Assembly: GCA_016124845.1 (NCBI GenBank)
Contig: WGMW01000009.1
Location: forward strand, 85,624-149,623
Direction: 5' to 3'
DNA: 64,000 bases
Origin: Flavobacteriales bacterium
GTDB lineage: Bacteria; Bacteroidota; Bacteroidia; UBA10329
Shown here: in pieces, positions 53,315-61,210 of the stretch
How the letters are laid out: each line of letters opens with the position of its first letter
Numbering within the stretch: the stretch's first letter is position 1
Program-made: the position numbers and the translations under genes
Notes under the pieces: model-generated
The model's input: the letters and a program-made list of their open reading frames with translations, nothing else
Databases searched by the model: none
Told to the model about the DNA's origin: nothing

Positions 53315-55414
53315 TCAGGATTTTTCTCCGCGTCTCTGCGTCTCGGTGTGAGATAGAACATACGTCACCTGCTTGAAGAACACCAAGAATCTGTAGTACT
53401 CAACCGTCTCCACCACCAGCCCATTCCTTTCAAACAGTTCCCTCCACTCCGCATCCGTTCGGTTGGTGTGCGGATGTCCGAAGAACTCCCAATTCACCAA
53501 GCTGTCCGTAAACCACGTAATGTACTTCTGAAAAGGATTCTCATAAATGTCCTCCATAATGATAATGCGATGAGAAACACGCTTTGCTTCGCGAACCAGT
53601 TCCTCCGCATTCGTGGTATGATGAAGCATCGTTATCAACTGACACACATCGAACTGCCTGTCTCCGAACGGGAACTTCGCCCCATCATAAACCTGCACAT
53701 GCACATCATTGAACAGGCTTTTGTCTTCAATATCGATTGCCGACAACTTCATTCCCTCCTCATTCAGCAACTTCACCAACGCCCCATTTCCAGCACCGAT
53801 GTCCAGCACACTCAGTTCTTGTTGCTTCCCCGAACGCAGTGAGGGGTCTCCCTCCAACAACTTGAGTGGTTCTTGACTTTCCGAGCGTAGCGAGGAATCT
53901 CTATCCATCAACAACGGCAACAACCGCTTCCGCTTCACTTCTGCCCTGCGCAACGCCCACCATCGCTGCAACGGTCGCAGCAACCCCAATTCAAACCCAA
54001 GCCACACGTAAACCGGCACATACTCTGCGGCCAGCAACCATCCATTTTCGTGAAAATCTGTACTTCCGTAAACGTGATACGAGAGCGGTATCAGCATCAG
54101 CCACACCAACGCAAACCGATACTTCACAAACGGAAGAAATGCAGCTAAAACTGCGATGTACCACGGGTGCACCGTTGTGGCAAAGGCATAATAAGTGAAC
54201 CACGCCAACAGCATGAGCTTCGGCAAGCTGCGCATTTCCTTTTCCTTGTTCAGTAAGGCAATGAGCAGAATAATCAACAGCACCACCCGAGGCAACCACA
54301 CGGCCGTTTGCCCGATAATGTTGTAGCCGACCACCCAAAACCCGACCGACCGGATCAGGTGATACAAACTCGGATTGAACTCAAAGTTGGCGAAGTACAA
54401 CCTCAGCGAAGCGGAAACATTCGCAAGTAGATCTGGCGTCCAGAACGGAATGAATAGCAGCCCGGTAACAAGCATGGCGATGCCTCCATAGATTGCCGTC
54501 TTCCACCAACCCAATCGCTTGATGTAGAACGGCAGGAACAGCAGCGGCAACAGCTTAGTTCCTATACTCAGGCCAAAGGCAATGGCAGACAAAGCCCCAC
54601 CCCTAACCCCTCCCCAAAAGGGAGGGGAACTGACACTTCGACCCAACACTCGCTTGCCAGACTCTCCCCTTTGGGGAGATGCCGAAGGCAGAGGGGTTTT
54701 CTCCCCTCCTGGAAAGAGCCTGTCCTGAGCTTGTCGAAGGAAGGGGCTGGGGGAGGTCAACAACCACAAACTCAGCAAAAGGAAGAAAACCATGAAAACC
54801 TCTCCATGCAGACTTCCAGCAAACTCAATGATCACCAACGGATTCAAGGCATACAGCATCAAGTTCCGCGTATTGAGTCTCCACGCTTGCAGCAACTTCC
54901 AGATCAATAGCATGGAACCGAACTCCGCCACTAATACAAATCCGCGAAGCGCGATAACAGAAGAGAGCAACTTGCCATCGCCCAACCACACACTTGCCGC
55001 AAAAATGCTCTGCAGAACGGGCGGATAGACCGAATAATAATCGGGCGAATTGAGTTGATGCAGCATTTGCCCGAACGACTCTCCTAAACCTGCTTCCGCC
55101 CATTCATTCGGAACAATCGCATAAGGAGAGATTCCTTCATTGGTCAACATGCCATCCCAGAGATAACGGAACACATCATCCGACAATTCGGGAAACGTCA
55201 ACAGGTAGATGCCTCGGAAAAGCATTCCAAGCGCAATCATCCGTTTCACCGATATTTCCCGATCGGCCCACTGTATCAGAAAGATCAGCCAAAGGCCAGC
55301 GAATGACCACAGCACCGCTGGCGTATTGAACCGGTCAATGACAATGGCAAACGCCAAATGCCACTGGAAGACCGCAAACATCAGGAGTTTATGCACCCAT
55401 CGCGGCAGCATCAT
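53315..55414 (-). CDS. Membrane glycosyltransferase fused to a SAM methyltransferase, with repeat-derived inserts
   Basis: 699 residues. N-terminal about 500 residues form a GT-C/GT87-like polytopic enzyme (FPELSDDVFRYLWDGMLTNE, NSPDYYSVYPPVLQSIFAAS, ALNPLVIIEFAGSLHGEVFM). The C-terminal part is a class I methyltransferase (SVLDIGAGNGALVKLL, FDVCQLITMLHHTTNAEELV). Three segments are encoded by dispersed repeats: about 220-274 (FLRQAQDRLFPGGEKTPLPS and SPPFWGGVRGGAL), about 501-528 (DRDSSLRSESQ and GDPSLRSGKQQ) at the domain junction, and the last residues HTETQRRGEKS. Overlaps the upstream glycosyltransferase gene by ATGA. Probably glycolipid or cell-wall polymer synthesis. Confidence 0.82.
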   Translation of the reverse strand: MMLPRWVHKLLMFAVFQWHLAFAIVIDRFNTPAVLWSFAGLWLIFLIQWADREISVKRMIALGMLFRGIYLLTFPELSDDVFRYLWDGMLTNEGISPYAIVPNEWAEAGLGESFGQMLHQLNSPDYYSVYPPVLQSIFAASVWLGDGKLLSSVIALRGFVLVAEFGSMLLIWKLLQAWRLNTRNLMLYALNPLVIIEFAGSLHGEVFMVFFLLLSLWLLTSPSPFLRQAQDRLFPGGEKTPLPSASPQRGESGKRVLGRSVSSPPFWGGVRGGALSAIAFGLSIGTKLLPLLFLPFYIKRLGWWKTAIYGGIAMLVTGLLFIPFWTPDLLANVSASLRLYFANFEFNPSLYHLIRSVGFWVVGYNIIGQTAVWLPRVVLLIILLIALLNKEKEMRSLPKLMLLAWFTYYAFATTVHPWYIAVLAAFLPFVKYRFALVWLMLIPLSYHVYGSTDFHENGWLLAAEYVPVYVWLGFELGLLRPLQRWWALRRAEVKRKRLLPLLMDRDSSLRSESQEPLKLLEGDPSLRSGKQQELSVLDIGAGNGALVKLLNEEGMKLSAIDIEDKSLFNDVHVQVYDGAKFPFGDRQFDVCQLITMLHHTTNAEELVREAKRVSHRIIIMEDIYENPFQKYITWFTDSLVNWEFFGHPHTNRTDAEWRELFERNGLVVETVEYYRFLVFFKQVTYVLSHTETQRRGEKS
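54593..54757. repeat. C-rich paired repeats plus CTTCGACAAGCTCAGG element inside a coding sequence
   Basis: CCCTAACCCCTCCCCAAAAG with GGAGGGG (54601-54627), CTCTCCCCTTTGGGGAGA (54662-54679), CTCCCCTCCTGG (54701-54712) and CCTGTCCTGAGCTTGTCGAA with GG (54719-54740), the last a sequence I know as widespread in bacterial genomes. All are read in frame by the glycosyltransferase gene, within a loop between membrane segments. Confidence 0.8.
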
Positions 55415-56886
55415 ACCCGAACCACGCTATGCTTGATGGAGTAGAACGTGATGCCCGCAAATCCGAGCATCAACAGCAAATGAAAGGGCAGAAACGCGTA
55501 GTACCCGACCTGCACCGCCCAAACAATGGCGCCCAGAAAGTAGATGGCCAACAGCGCCTCAAACAGCACGATCATCGGTGGGCGCGATATCATGTATTTG
55601 TTCTGTTTCACATCGGTCCGGTCCCCCACAATATTGAACTTGGGCGTTCGGATAAATGGCGAGCGGATGCCCAGGTAACCCTCCGATACCGCAATGGTAT
55701 TGTACAGGGAAAGCCCCATCGACAAACTGAGAAAGATCGGAAAATAAAGAATGAACCACCCTGTGGTTTTAGCTGCTGACCCGTACCGCTGCCGAATGGT
55801 TGTCCAATAGAAACCCGACAACAGAAAGAACCCAAGGAAGAACACCGCTGCGTACTTCATCAACTCAGCAGCCAACCCTTTACTGGCCATGAAATAGAGC
55901 AACGGAACGCTCACAAAAGCAGCCAAGAAAACACAGATGAAAATCCCCGTATTGAACAAGTGGAACAGCGCATGAAACTTGACGTGCAGTGGCAGATTCG
56001 CTTTCATCACATTGATGAAATTCTTCCGCGCCACTTCTGCCCCGCCCTTGTTCCAGCGGTACTGCTGCGAGCGCACCGCCTGAATGAATGCAGGAATCTC
56101 TGCAGGCGAAGTCTGCCCTTCCAAGTACTTCATTTTCCAACCTTTCAGCTGCGCGCGATAACTCAGATCAAGATCTTCCGTCAGCGTTTCGGCACTCCAA
56201 CCACCAGAAGTTTCAATGCATTCGCGTCTCCAAATCCCAGCCGTTCCATTGAAATTCATGAAATCACCATTGGAATTCCTTCCGCGCTGCTCAATGGTAA
56301 AATGCGCGTCCAGCGCCATAGACAGCAGTTTGGTCAGCAGGTTGTAATTCCGATTGAGATGCTCCCATCGTGTTTGCACCAATCCGATGTTCTCATTTTG
56401 AAAATACGGCAAGGTCTTTAGCAAGAAGTCTTTCTCTGGTAGGAAATCCGCATCGAAAATGGCGATGAATTCTCCTTTCCCAATCTCTAATCCATAAGCC
56501 AACGCACCTGCTTTAAAACCCGTTCGGTCTGCTCTTCGGATGTGTTGTATGTCCAATCCCGTTTCGCGAAGCTCAGCGATGAGCTTTGCCGCTACTTCCA
56601 CGCTTTCATCGTTTCCATCATCAAGCACTTGGATTTCCAATCTGTCCAGCGGATAGTCCAATTGCGCCACACGTCTAATGAGGCGCTCCACCACGTACAA
56701 CTCGTTGTAAACAGGTAATTGAACAGTCACGAAAGGAAGTTCCGCAGGCAATTCGGGTGTATCTGTTTCTCCTTTTCGCTTCGAACGGAGATAGAGCATG
56801 GTCAGATGACCTTGCGCCAAACTGTAGACCAGAATAGCCAGCAGACAAACGATATAAATGACCAGAAGAACGTACCCCAAGATCAT
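55411..56886 (-). CDS. Family 2 glycosyltransferase, processive type
   Basis: 491 residues. N-terminal membrane segment (GYVLLVIYIVCLLAILVYS), a GT-A domain with VTVQLPVYNELYVVERLI, VLDDGNDES, FDADFLPEKD (DxD) and the acceptor motif QQYRWNKG (QxxRW), then four membrane segments. It belongs with cellulose-synthase-like enzymes or glucosyltransferases of glycolipid synthesis. The ATG at 56886 (MILGYVLL) begins before the upstream C-rich repeat. The stop overlaps the GT-methyltransferase fusion, which it precedes in the transcript. Confidence 0.88.
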   Translation of the reverse strand: MILGYVLLVIYIVCLLAILVYSLAQGHLTMLYLRSKRKGETDTPELPAELPFVTVQLPVYNELYVVERLIRRVAQLDYPLDRLEIQVLDDGNDESVEVAAKLIAELRETGLDIQHIRRADRTGFKAGALAYGLEIGKGEFIAIFDADFLPEKDFLLKTLPYFQNENIGLVQTRWEHLNRNYNLLTKLLSMALDAHFTIEQRGRNSNGDFMNFNGTAGIWRRECIETSGGWSAETLTEDLDLSYRAQLKGWKMKYLEGQTSPAEIPAFIQAVRSQQYRWNKGGAEVARKNFINVMKANLPLHVKFHALFHLFNTGIFICVFLAAFVSVPLLYFMASKGLAAELMKYAAVFFLGFFLLSGFYWTTIRQRYGSAAKTTGWFILYFPIFLSLSMGLSLYNTIAVSEGYLGIRSPFIRTPKFNIVGDRTDVKQNKYMISRPPMIVLFEALLAIYFLGAIVWAVQVGYYAFLPFHLLLMLGFAGITFYSIKHSVVRV

Positions 56887-56903
56887 GCAACCAGAACTTT
56901 CGA

Positions 56904-57015
56904 CCACCCCCAACCCCTCCTTTCCAGGAGGGGAGTTGCGCGTCCCTTAAACGCTTGATCAGAGAACCAACTCTCCCCCTTGAAAGGGGGAGTACCGCGT
57001 AGCGGGGAGGGGGTC
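56904..57015. repeat. Paired inverted C-rich repeat between glycosyltransferase genes
   Basis: Left arm CCACCCCCAACCCCTCCTTT then CCAGGAGGGGAGTT (56904-56937); right arm AACTCTCCCCCTTGAAAGGG then GGAGTACCGCGTAGCGGGGAGGGGGT (56969-57014), in inverted order with about 30 nt between. Same design as the ftsW-murG unit. Confidence 0.78.
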
Positions 57016-57026
57016 ATTTCCATCAT

Positions 57027-57722
57027 TCAAAGGTATTTGAAAAGGGTAAGAATGATCTTGTATCCTGCACCAACGGCCCCCTTTACCGTACCCGAGACTT
57101 TTGACTCTCCAATGCGAATACGGTAATCGACTGGAACTTCTACACTTCGGAGTTTCTGTTTGGCAGCTTTTATCTGCATTTCCACGGTCCAGCCGTAGTT
57201 GCGGTCAATCATATTCAATTGCAACAGACTTTCATATCGAATGGCACGGAACGGACCAAGATCGGTGAACTTCACTCCGTAGAACAATCGAAGCAAAACC
57301 GTAGCCAACCAATTGCCAAAAACCTGCTGTGGGGTCAGACTTCCACTCTCCGATTTCCCCAACGCACGGGAACCAATCACCATATCTGCCTCTCCATCCA
57401 GAATTGGTTTTACCACTTCTGGCAATTGCTCAGGATAATCGGAATGGTCACCATCCAAAAAGACAACGATGTCGGGTTTTACTTCCTGCTGCGCAATGAA
57501 TTCCATTGCTTTCAAACACGCGTTTCCGTAGCCTGGTTCGGGCTGAAACACCACTTTCGCTCCATGTTCCAGCGCAACTTCACCCGTTCTGTCCGTTGAG
57601 TTGTTATTCGCCACCACCACATTCCGAACCCACTGTTTAGGAATTTCATCCAGCACCAAACCGATGGATCGCTCCTCGTTGTACGCAGGAATAATGACAT
57701 CAATGACCGGACGCTCCATCAT
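57027..57722 (-). CDS. Family 2 glycosyltransferase, dolichol/undecaprenyl-phosphate sugar type
   Basis: 231 residues, one GT-A domain: VIDVIIPAYNEERSIG, VVVANNNSTDRTGEVA, FLDGDHSDYPEQLPEV with the DxD-like DGDHSD, and FTDLGPFRAIRYESLL, EMQIKAAKQKLRSVEVPVDY. It resembles polyprenyl-phosphate mannosyl or glucosyl transferases, which would feed the GT-C type enzyme encoded downstream. It lies in the same direction as the two other glycosyltransferase genes, 25 nt after the regulator gene stop. Confidence 0.88.
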   Translation of the reverse strand: MMERPVIDVIIPAYNEERSIGLVLDEIPKQWVRNVVVANNNSTDRTGEVALEHGAKVVFQPEPGYGNACLKAMEFIAQQEVKPDIVVFLDGDHSDYPEQLPEVVKPILDGEADMVIGSRALGKSESGSLTPQQVFGNWLATVLLRLFYGVKFTDLGPFRAIRYESLLQLNMIDRNYGWTVEMQIKAAKQKLRSVEVPVDYRIRIGESKVSGTVKGAVGAGYKIILTLFKYL

Positions 57723-57746
57723 GCCACAAAGAACTCAGAAATTGAA

Positions 57747-59231
57747 TTACGATTCGGTGAGTTCGCTCACCGCAGCAGTCTTCTGACTTTCCATCAGCGC
57801 TTCCATGGCTCGCTGAATATTGGTGAACTCCGCTTCGCGTTCCACCTCCTTCGCGTCCAGTTCCATAACGGTTGCCTCGATGGAACCGTCCTCTGCAAAA
57901 CCGATCTTCCGCGTAAACGCAGCATTTTCCTCAAAGCCAATCATCACGCTCAGAGCCGCGTTCGGATTCCGCTTCATCGGACGGCTAAGCGCCATCACAA
58001 AAAACCGTTGGCTTTGATTCTCTGTCTCGAAACGGTGACAATATGCCTTAGGCGATTTTCCAAGGTCATTGAATATCTGCTCATCCGCCCAAGTGCGGCA
58101 GTAATTCTCAAGCAAGGTGATCTTCTTCGGATTTCGCGTTCGCGAGAGGTGCAATTGCTTCTTCAGTGAAGTTTCTTGCTGTTCCTTTTTGTGGTCGAAA
58201 CGCATGAAGAACATGCCGCTCAACCCAAAGTATTTTGGAATAATGTTGATGAGGCGCAGCATGAACATCTCTGGCGAACTGTTGTATGTCTCCAGAATTC
58301 GGAGCAACGCATCACCATCCCATTTCTTAGCTGCGAAAAACGGCTCCAACTGCGAAACCAGATCCTCAGGAGAAATGAGCAATGCTCCAGCGAAATAACT
58401 CGCGCGACTGTTGTTCAGCACGTGGTCGAAACTCGTGGCACGCGGCCAAGGCGTCATCAACGCACGCTCACCGCTCATTTCCAAAAACTGGTAACCAAGC
58501 TCCTTCGCGTACAAAAACGCCTTCTGGTTTTCCGCCATCTTGGCGTTGATCAAGATCTTCTTCGCATCCTCAATAAACACTGAACGGATATGCGTTAACT
58601 CTGGGAATTCGTTCAGGTCATTCTCCTCCACACGGTAACCGAATTGATCGAGCAAAATATTGCGCAGAACTTCTGATGGAATGTTGCCGCTTGCAGGCAG
58701 ATCATACTCCTTTCTAAACCGCTCAGCTTCTTTCTCCAACTCCTCAAAATAATTCTCGTGCATTTCCTGGTACGAGCGCAGCATCGCGAAGTAGAAATTC
58801 TCCTGCGTGAGATTATAGGTGCTCGAAATCTGCGCAATCGTGCTGATGAAAGCGGTAACCTTCGAAGGCGCACTTGCAATGATCTCAATGAGTTTGCCTT
58901 TGTCAATACCGAAAAGATCGAGCGGAAGTTCCTCCAGCAATCGCGAATTCAAAACCTCGCCAACTGGTGCCAATTGCTTATCGAGTTTCAGCGAAACGAG
59001 CTTGTCGTAAGTCACGTCCAGCGCATTAGCCAGCGTAGAAATTTTCTCTGCTTTTGGGTATTTCTTACCCTTTTCAATCTCATTTATATAGGACACGGAA
59101 AGCCCTGCTTTCTCAGCCAATTCGGTCAGCGAAAGCTTCTTTGCCGTGCGGAACTGCTTGAGTTTCAGCCCGAAAATGAGTTTGATATTTTCTTCGTTCA
59201 GCGACACTTGATATAGCTGCAGATTGAACAT
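57747..59231 (-). CDS. RamB/ScfR-type XRE transcriptional regulator of the glyoxylate shunt
   Basis: 494 residues. N-terminal HTH-XRE (about 25-80: LKQFRTAKKLSLTELAEKAG, SVSYINEIEKGKKYP), then the long ligand region related to ImmA/IrrE (DUF955) and DUF2083, with NNSRASYFAGALLISPEDLV and FGLSGMFFMRFDHKKEQQE. This is the layout of RamB and short-chain acyl regulators, which control acetate and propionate use. No HExxH is present, as in RamB. It is divergent from aceB-aceA, so it likely controls them according to an acyl-CoA or related signal. Confidence 0.85.
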   Translation of the reverse strand: MFNLQLYQVSLNEENIKLIFGLKLKQFRTAKKLSLTELAEKAGLSVSYINEIEKGKKYPKAEKISTLANALDVTYDKLVSLKLDKQLAPVGEVLNSRLLEELPLDLFGIDKGKLIEIIASAPSKVTAFISTIAQISSTYNLTQENFYFAMLRSYQEMHENYFEELEKEAERFRKEYDLPASGNIPSEVLRNILLDQFGYRVEENDLNEFPELTHIRSVFIEDAKKILINAKMAENQKAFLYAKELGYQFLEMSGERALMTPWPRATSFDHVLNNSRASYFAGALLISPEDLVSQLEPFFAAKKWDGDALLRILETYNSSPEMFMLRLINIIPKYFGLSGMFFMRFDHKKEQQETSLKKQLHLSRTRNPKKITLLENYCRTWADEQIFNDLGKSPKAYCHRFETENQSQRFFVMALSRPMKRNPNAALSVMIGFEENAAFTRKIGFAEDGSIEATVMELDAKEVEREAEFTNIQRAMEALMESQKTAAVSELTES

Positions 59232-59237
59232 TTTTTG

Positions 59238-59317
59238 GCCACAGAGGCACAGAACACACAGAGGATATTCACAGAAAAACTTCTTTTTCTTCTGTGAAAA
59301 TCTGTGTTTCTGTGGCT
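59238..59317. repeat. Palindromic repeat (GCCACAGAGGCACAGA type)
   Basis: Left arm GCCACAGAGGCACAGAACAC, inner inverted TTCACAGAAAAACTTC and TTTTTCTTCTGTGAA, right arm TCTGTGTTTCTGTGGC. It occupies the leader between the regulator start and the aceB promoter. Confidence 0.8.
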
Positions 59318-59364
59318 ATTTCATGTCTCATTCTTAACCAACAAAATTACAATTAACTATGCCG

Positions 59365-59410
59365 CGAAATTCAACTTTCGATGAAAATTCACAATTAGCG
59401 AAAATTCGCT
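59365..59410. promoter_or_regulatory. Candidate operator sites in the aceB upstream region
   Basis: Two short inverted repeats: CGAAA-TTCAAC-TTTCG (59365-59380) and AGCGAA-AA-TTCGCT (59397-59410). The second lies about 20 nt before the -7 box of aceB, where a regulator could affect polymerase. They share a GCGAAAATT half-site; the divergent XRE regulator is the obvious candidate. Confidence 0.45.
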
Positions 59411-59430
59411 GGATAAGTGAAATTCATTTA

Positions 59431-59438
59431 TACCTTTG
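59431..59438 (+). promoter_or_regulatory. -7 box (TACCTTTG) of aceB
   Basis: Perfect TAnnTTTG match 15 nt before the ATG at 59454. Confidence 0.55.
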
Positions 59439-59453
59439 CACAAAATTCAAAGC

Positions 59454-61049
59454 ATGTCAGAACTAACCGTATCGCTGGAAGGCGTTGAAATCAAAGGAGA
59501 GATCAAAGCAGGATATGATGAGATCCTGACACAGGAGGCGTTGGAATTTGTGGTGAAATTGCACCGCGCTTTCAATGGCCGTAGAAAAGAATTGTTGGCG
59601 GCACGTCAGGTGCGTCAGAAGGAGATCGACAACGGGAAATTCCCGGATTTCCTTCCTGAAACCGCTCACATCCGCGAAAGCGAATGGACGGTTGCGCCAC
59701 TTCCAGAAGACCTATTGGATAGAAGAGTGGAGATCACTGGTCCGGTTGACCGTAAGATGGTGATCAACGCATTGAACTCAGGCGCCAAGATGTTCATGGC
59801 CGACTTTGAGGACAGCAACTCCCCTTCTTGGGATAATAATGTCAATGGGCAGATCAACTTGCGTGATGCAAACAAACGAACCATCACGTTCGAAAACCCA
59901 GCCAACGGAAAGAAATATGCGCTGAAAGACGAAATAGCAACCTTGCTCGTCCGTCCGCGCGGATGGCACCTGTTGGAAAAAGGATTGATGATCGATGGCG
60001 AGCCATGTTCTGGTGGTCTGTTCGATTTCGGTCTGTACTTCTTCCATAACGTGCATCAATTGTTGGAAAACGGTAGCGGTCCTTACTTCTACCTTCCAAA
60101 AATGGAAAGCCATTTGGAGGCGCGTTTGTGGAACGATGCGTTTGTGATGGCGCAGAACGAATTGGGCATCGCGCAAGGAACCATTAAGGCAACTGTTTTG
60201 ATCGAGACCATCCTTGCTTCTTTCGAATTGCACGAAATTCTTTGGGAGCTGAAAGACCACTCTGCGGGCTTGAACTGCGGGCGTTGGGATTACATCTTCT
60301 CGTACATCAAGCGTTTCCGCAACCACCCAGAATTTGTGGTTCCGAACCGCGATCAGGTGACCATGGCATCTCCTTTCATGGATGCTTACTCTCGTCTGGT
60401 GATCCAAACATGCCACAAGCGTGCGGTCCATGCCATGGGCGGAATGGCGGCTTTCATTCCAATTAAAGGAGATGAGGCGGCCAACGCTGCTGCCATCGAG
60501 AAAGTGCGCAACGACAAGATCCGCGAAGCGAAAAACGGCCACGATGGAACGTGGGTGGCGCACCCTGGATTGGTTCAGGTTGCCATGGACGTTTTCAACG
60601 AATACATGCCAGAGCCGAACCAAATTACCAAGCAACGAACGGAGACCATTACTGCTGCCGACCTGATTGAAGTTCCAAAGGGAACCATCACGGAAGAGGG
60701 CGTCCGCAAGAACATCAATGTGGGTATTCTTTATATCGAAAGCTGGTTGCGCGGAAACGGTGCTGCTGCCATCTACAACCTGATGGAGGATGCGGCAACA
60801 GCCGAGATCTCAAGAACGCAGGTTTGGCAATGGATCCAGCGTGGCGCTGAAATGGAAGATGGCCGAAAAGTGACCTACGCAATGGTTGAAGGCTTCATTC
60901 CAGAGGAATTGAAAAAGATCGAAGCGTATGTTGGAAGCGATGCTTACGCCAACGGAAAATTCGAATTGGCAACGGAGCTTTTCAAGAAGCTGGTTGCAAC
61001 GGAGGAGTTCGAGGAATTCCTCACGTTAAATGCTTACAACTATATCTGA
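59454..61049 (+). CDS. aceB: Malate synthase A
   Basis: 531 residues, the normal size. Condenses glyoxylate and acetyl-CoA into malate in the glyoxylate shunt. Segments seen: [92 protein letters not shown], and [19 protein letters not shown]. The ATG at 59454 ([10 protein letters not shown]) follows the promoter box; an earlier TTG overlaps that box. aceA follows after a repeat-containing gap. Confidence 0.96.
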   Translation: MSELTVSLEGVEIKGEIKAGYDEILTQEALEFVVKLHRAFNGRRKELLAARQVRQKEIDNGKFPDFLPETAHIRESEWTVAPLPEDLLDRRVEITGPVDRKMVINALNSGAKMFMADFEDSNSPSWDNNVNGQINLRDANKRTITFENPANGKKYALKDEIATLLVRPRGWHLLEKGLMIDGEPCSGGLFDFGLYFFHNVHQLLENGSGPYFYLPKMESHLEARLWNDAFVMAQNELGIAQGTIKATVLIETILASFELHEILWELKDHSAGLNCGRWDYIFSYIKRFRNHPEFVVPNRDQVTMASPFMDAYSRLVIQTCHKRAVHAMGGMAAFIPIKGDEAANAAAIEKVRNDKIREAKNGHDGTWVAHPGLVQVAMDVFNEYMPEPNQITKQRTETITAADLIEVPKGTITEEGVRKNINVGILYIESWLRGNGAAAIYNLMEDAATAEISRTQVWQWIQRGAEMEDGRKVTYAMVEGFIPEELKKIEAYVGSDAYANGKFELATELFKKLVATEEFEEFLTLNAYNYI

Positions 61050-61065
61050 ACCGAATAAAATGAAC

Positions 61066-61168
61066 AGCCACAGAAGCACAGAATACACAGAGGTTTTCTC
61101 AGAAAAACCTTCTTTTTCTTCTGTGAAAATCCCCGCCTGCCGGACGGGCAGGTGTGCATCTGTGGCTT
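61066..61168. repeat. Palindromic repeat between aceB and aceA with nested GC-rich insert
   Basis: Same family as 59238-59317 (AGCCACAGAAGCACAGAATA on the left, ATCTGTGGCTT on the right, inner TTTTCTTCTGTGAAAAT). At 61131-61156 a GC-rich element, CCCCGCCTGCCGGACGGGCA then GGTGTG, interrupts the right arm. Confidence 0.8.
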
Positions 61169-61210
61169 AAAAAATTTCAATCACAAACTCGATAATCAAC
61201 AAGAATAAAG

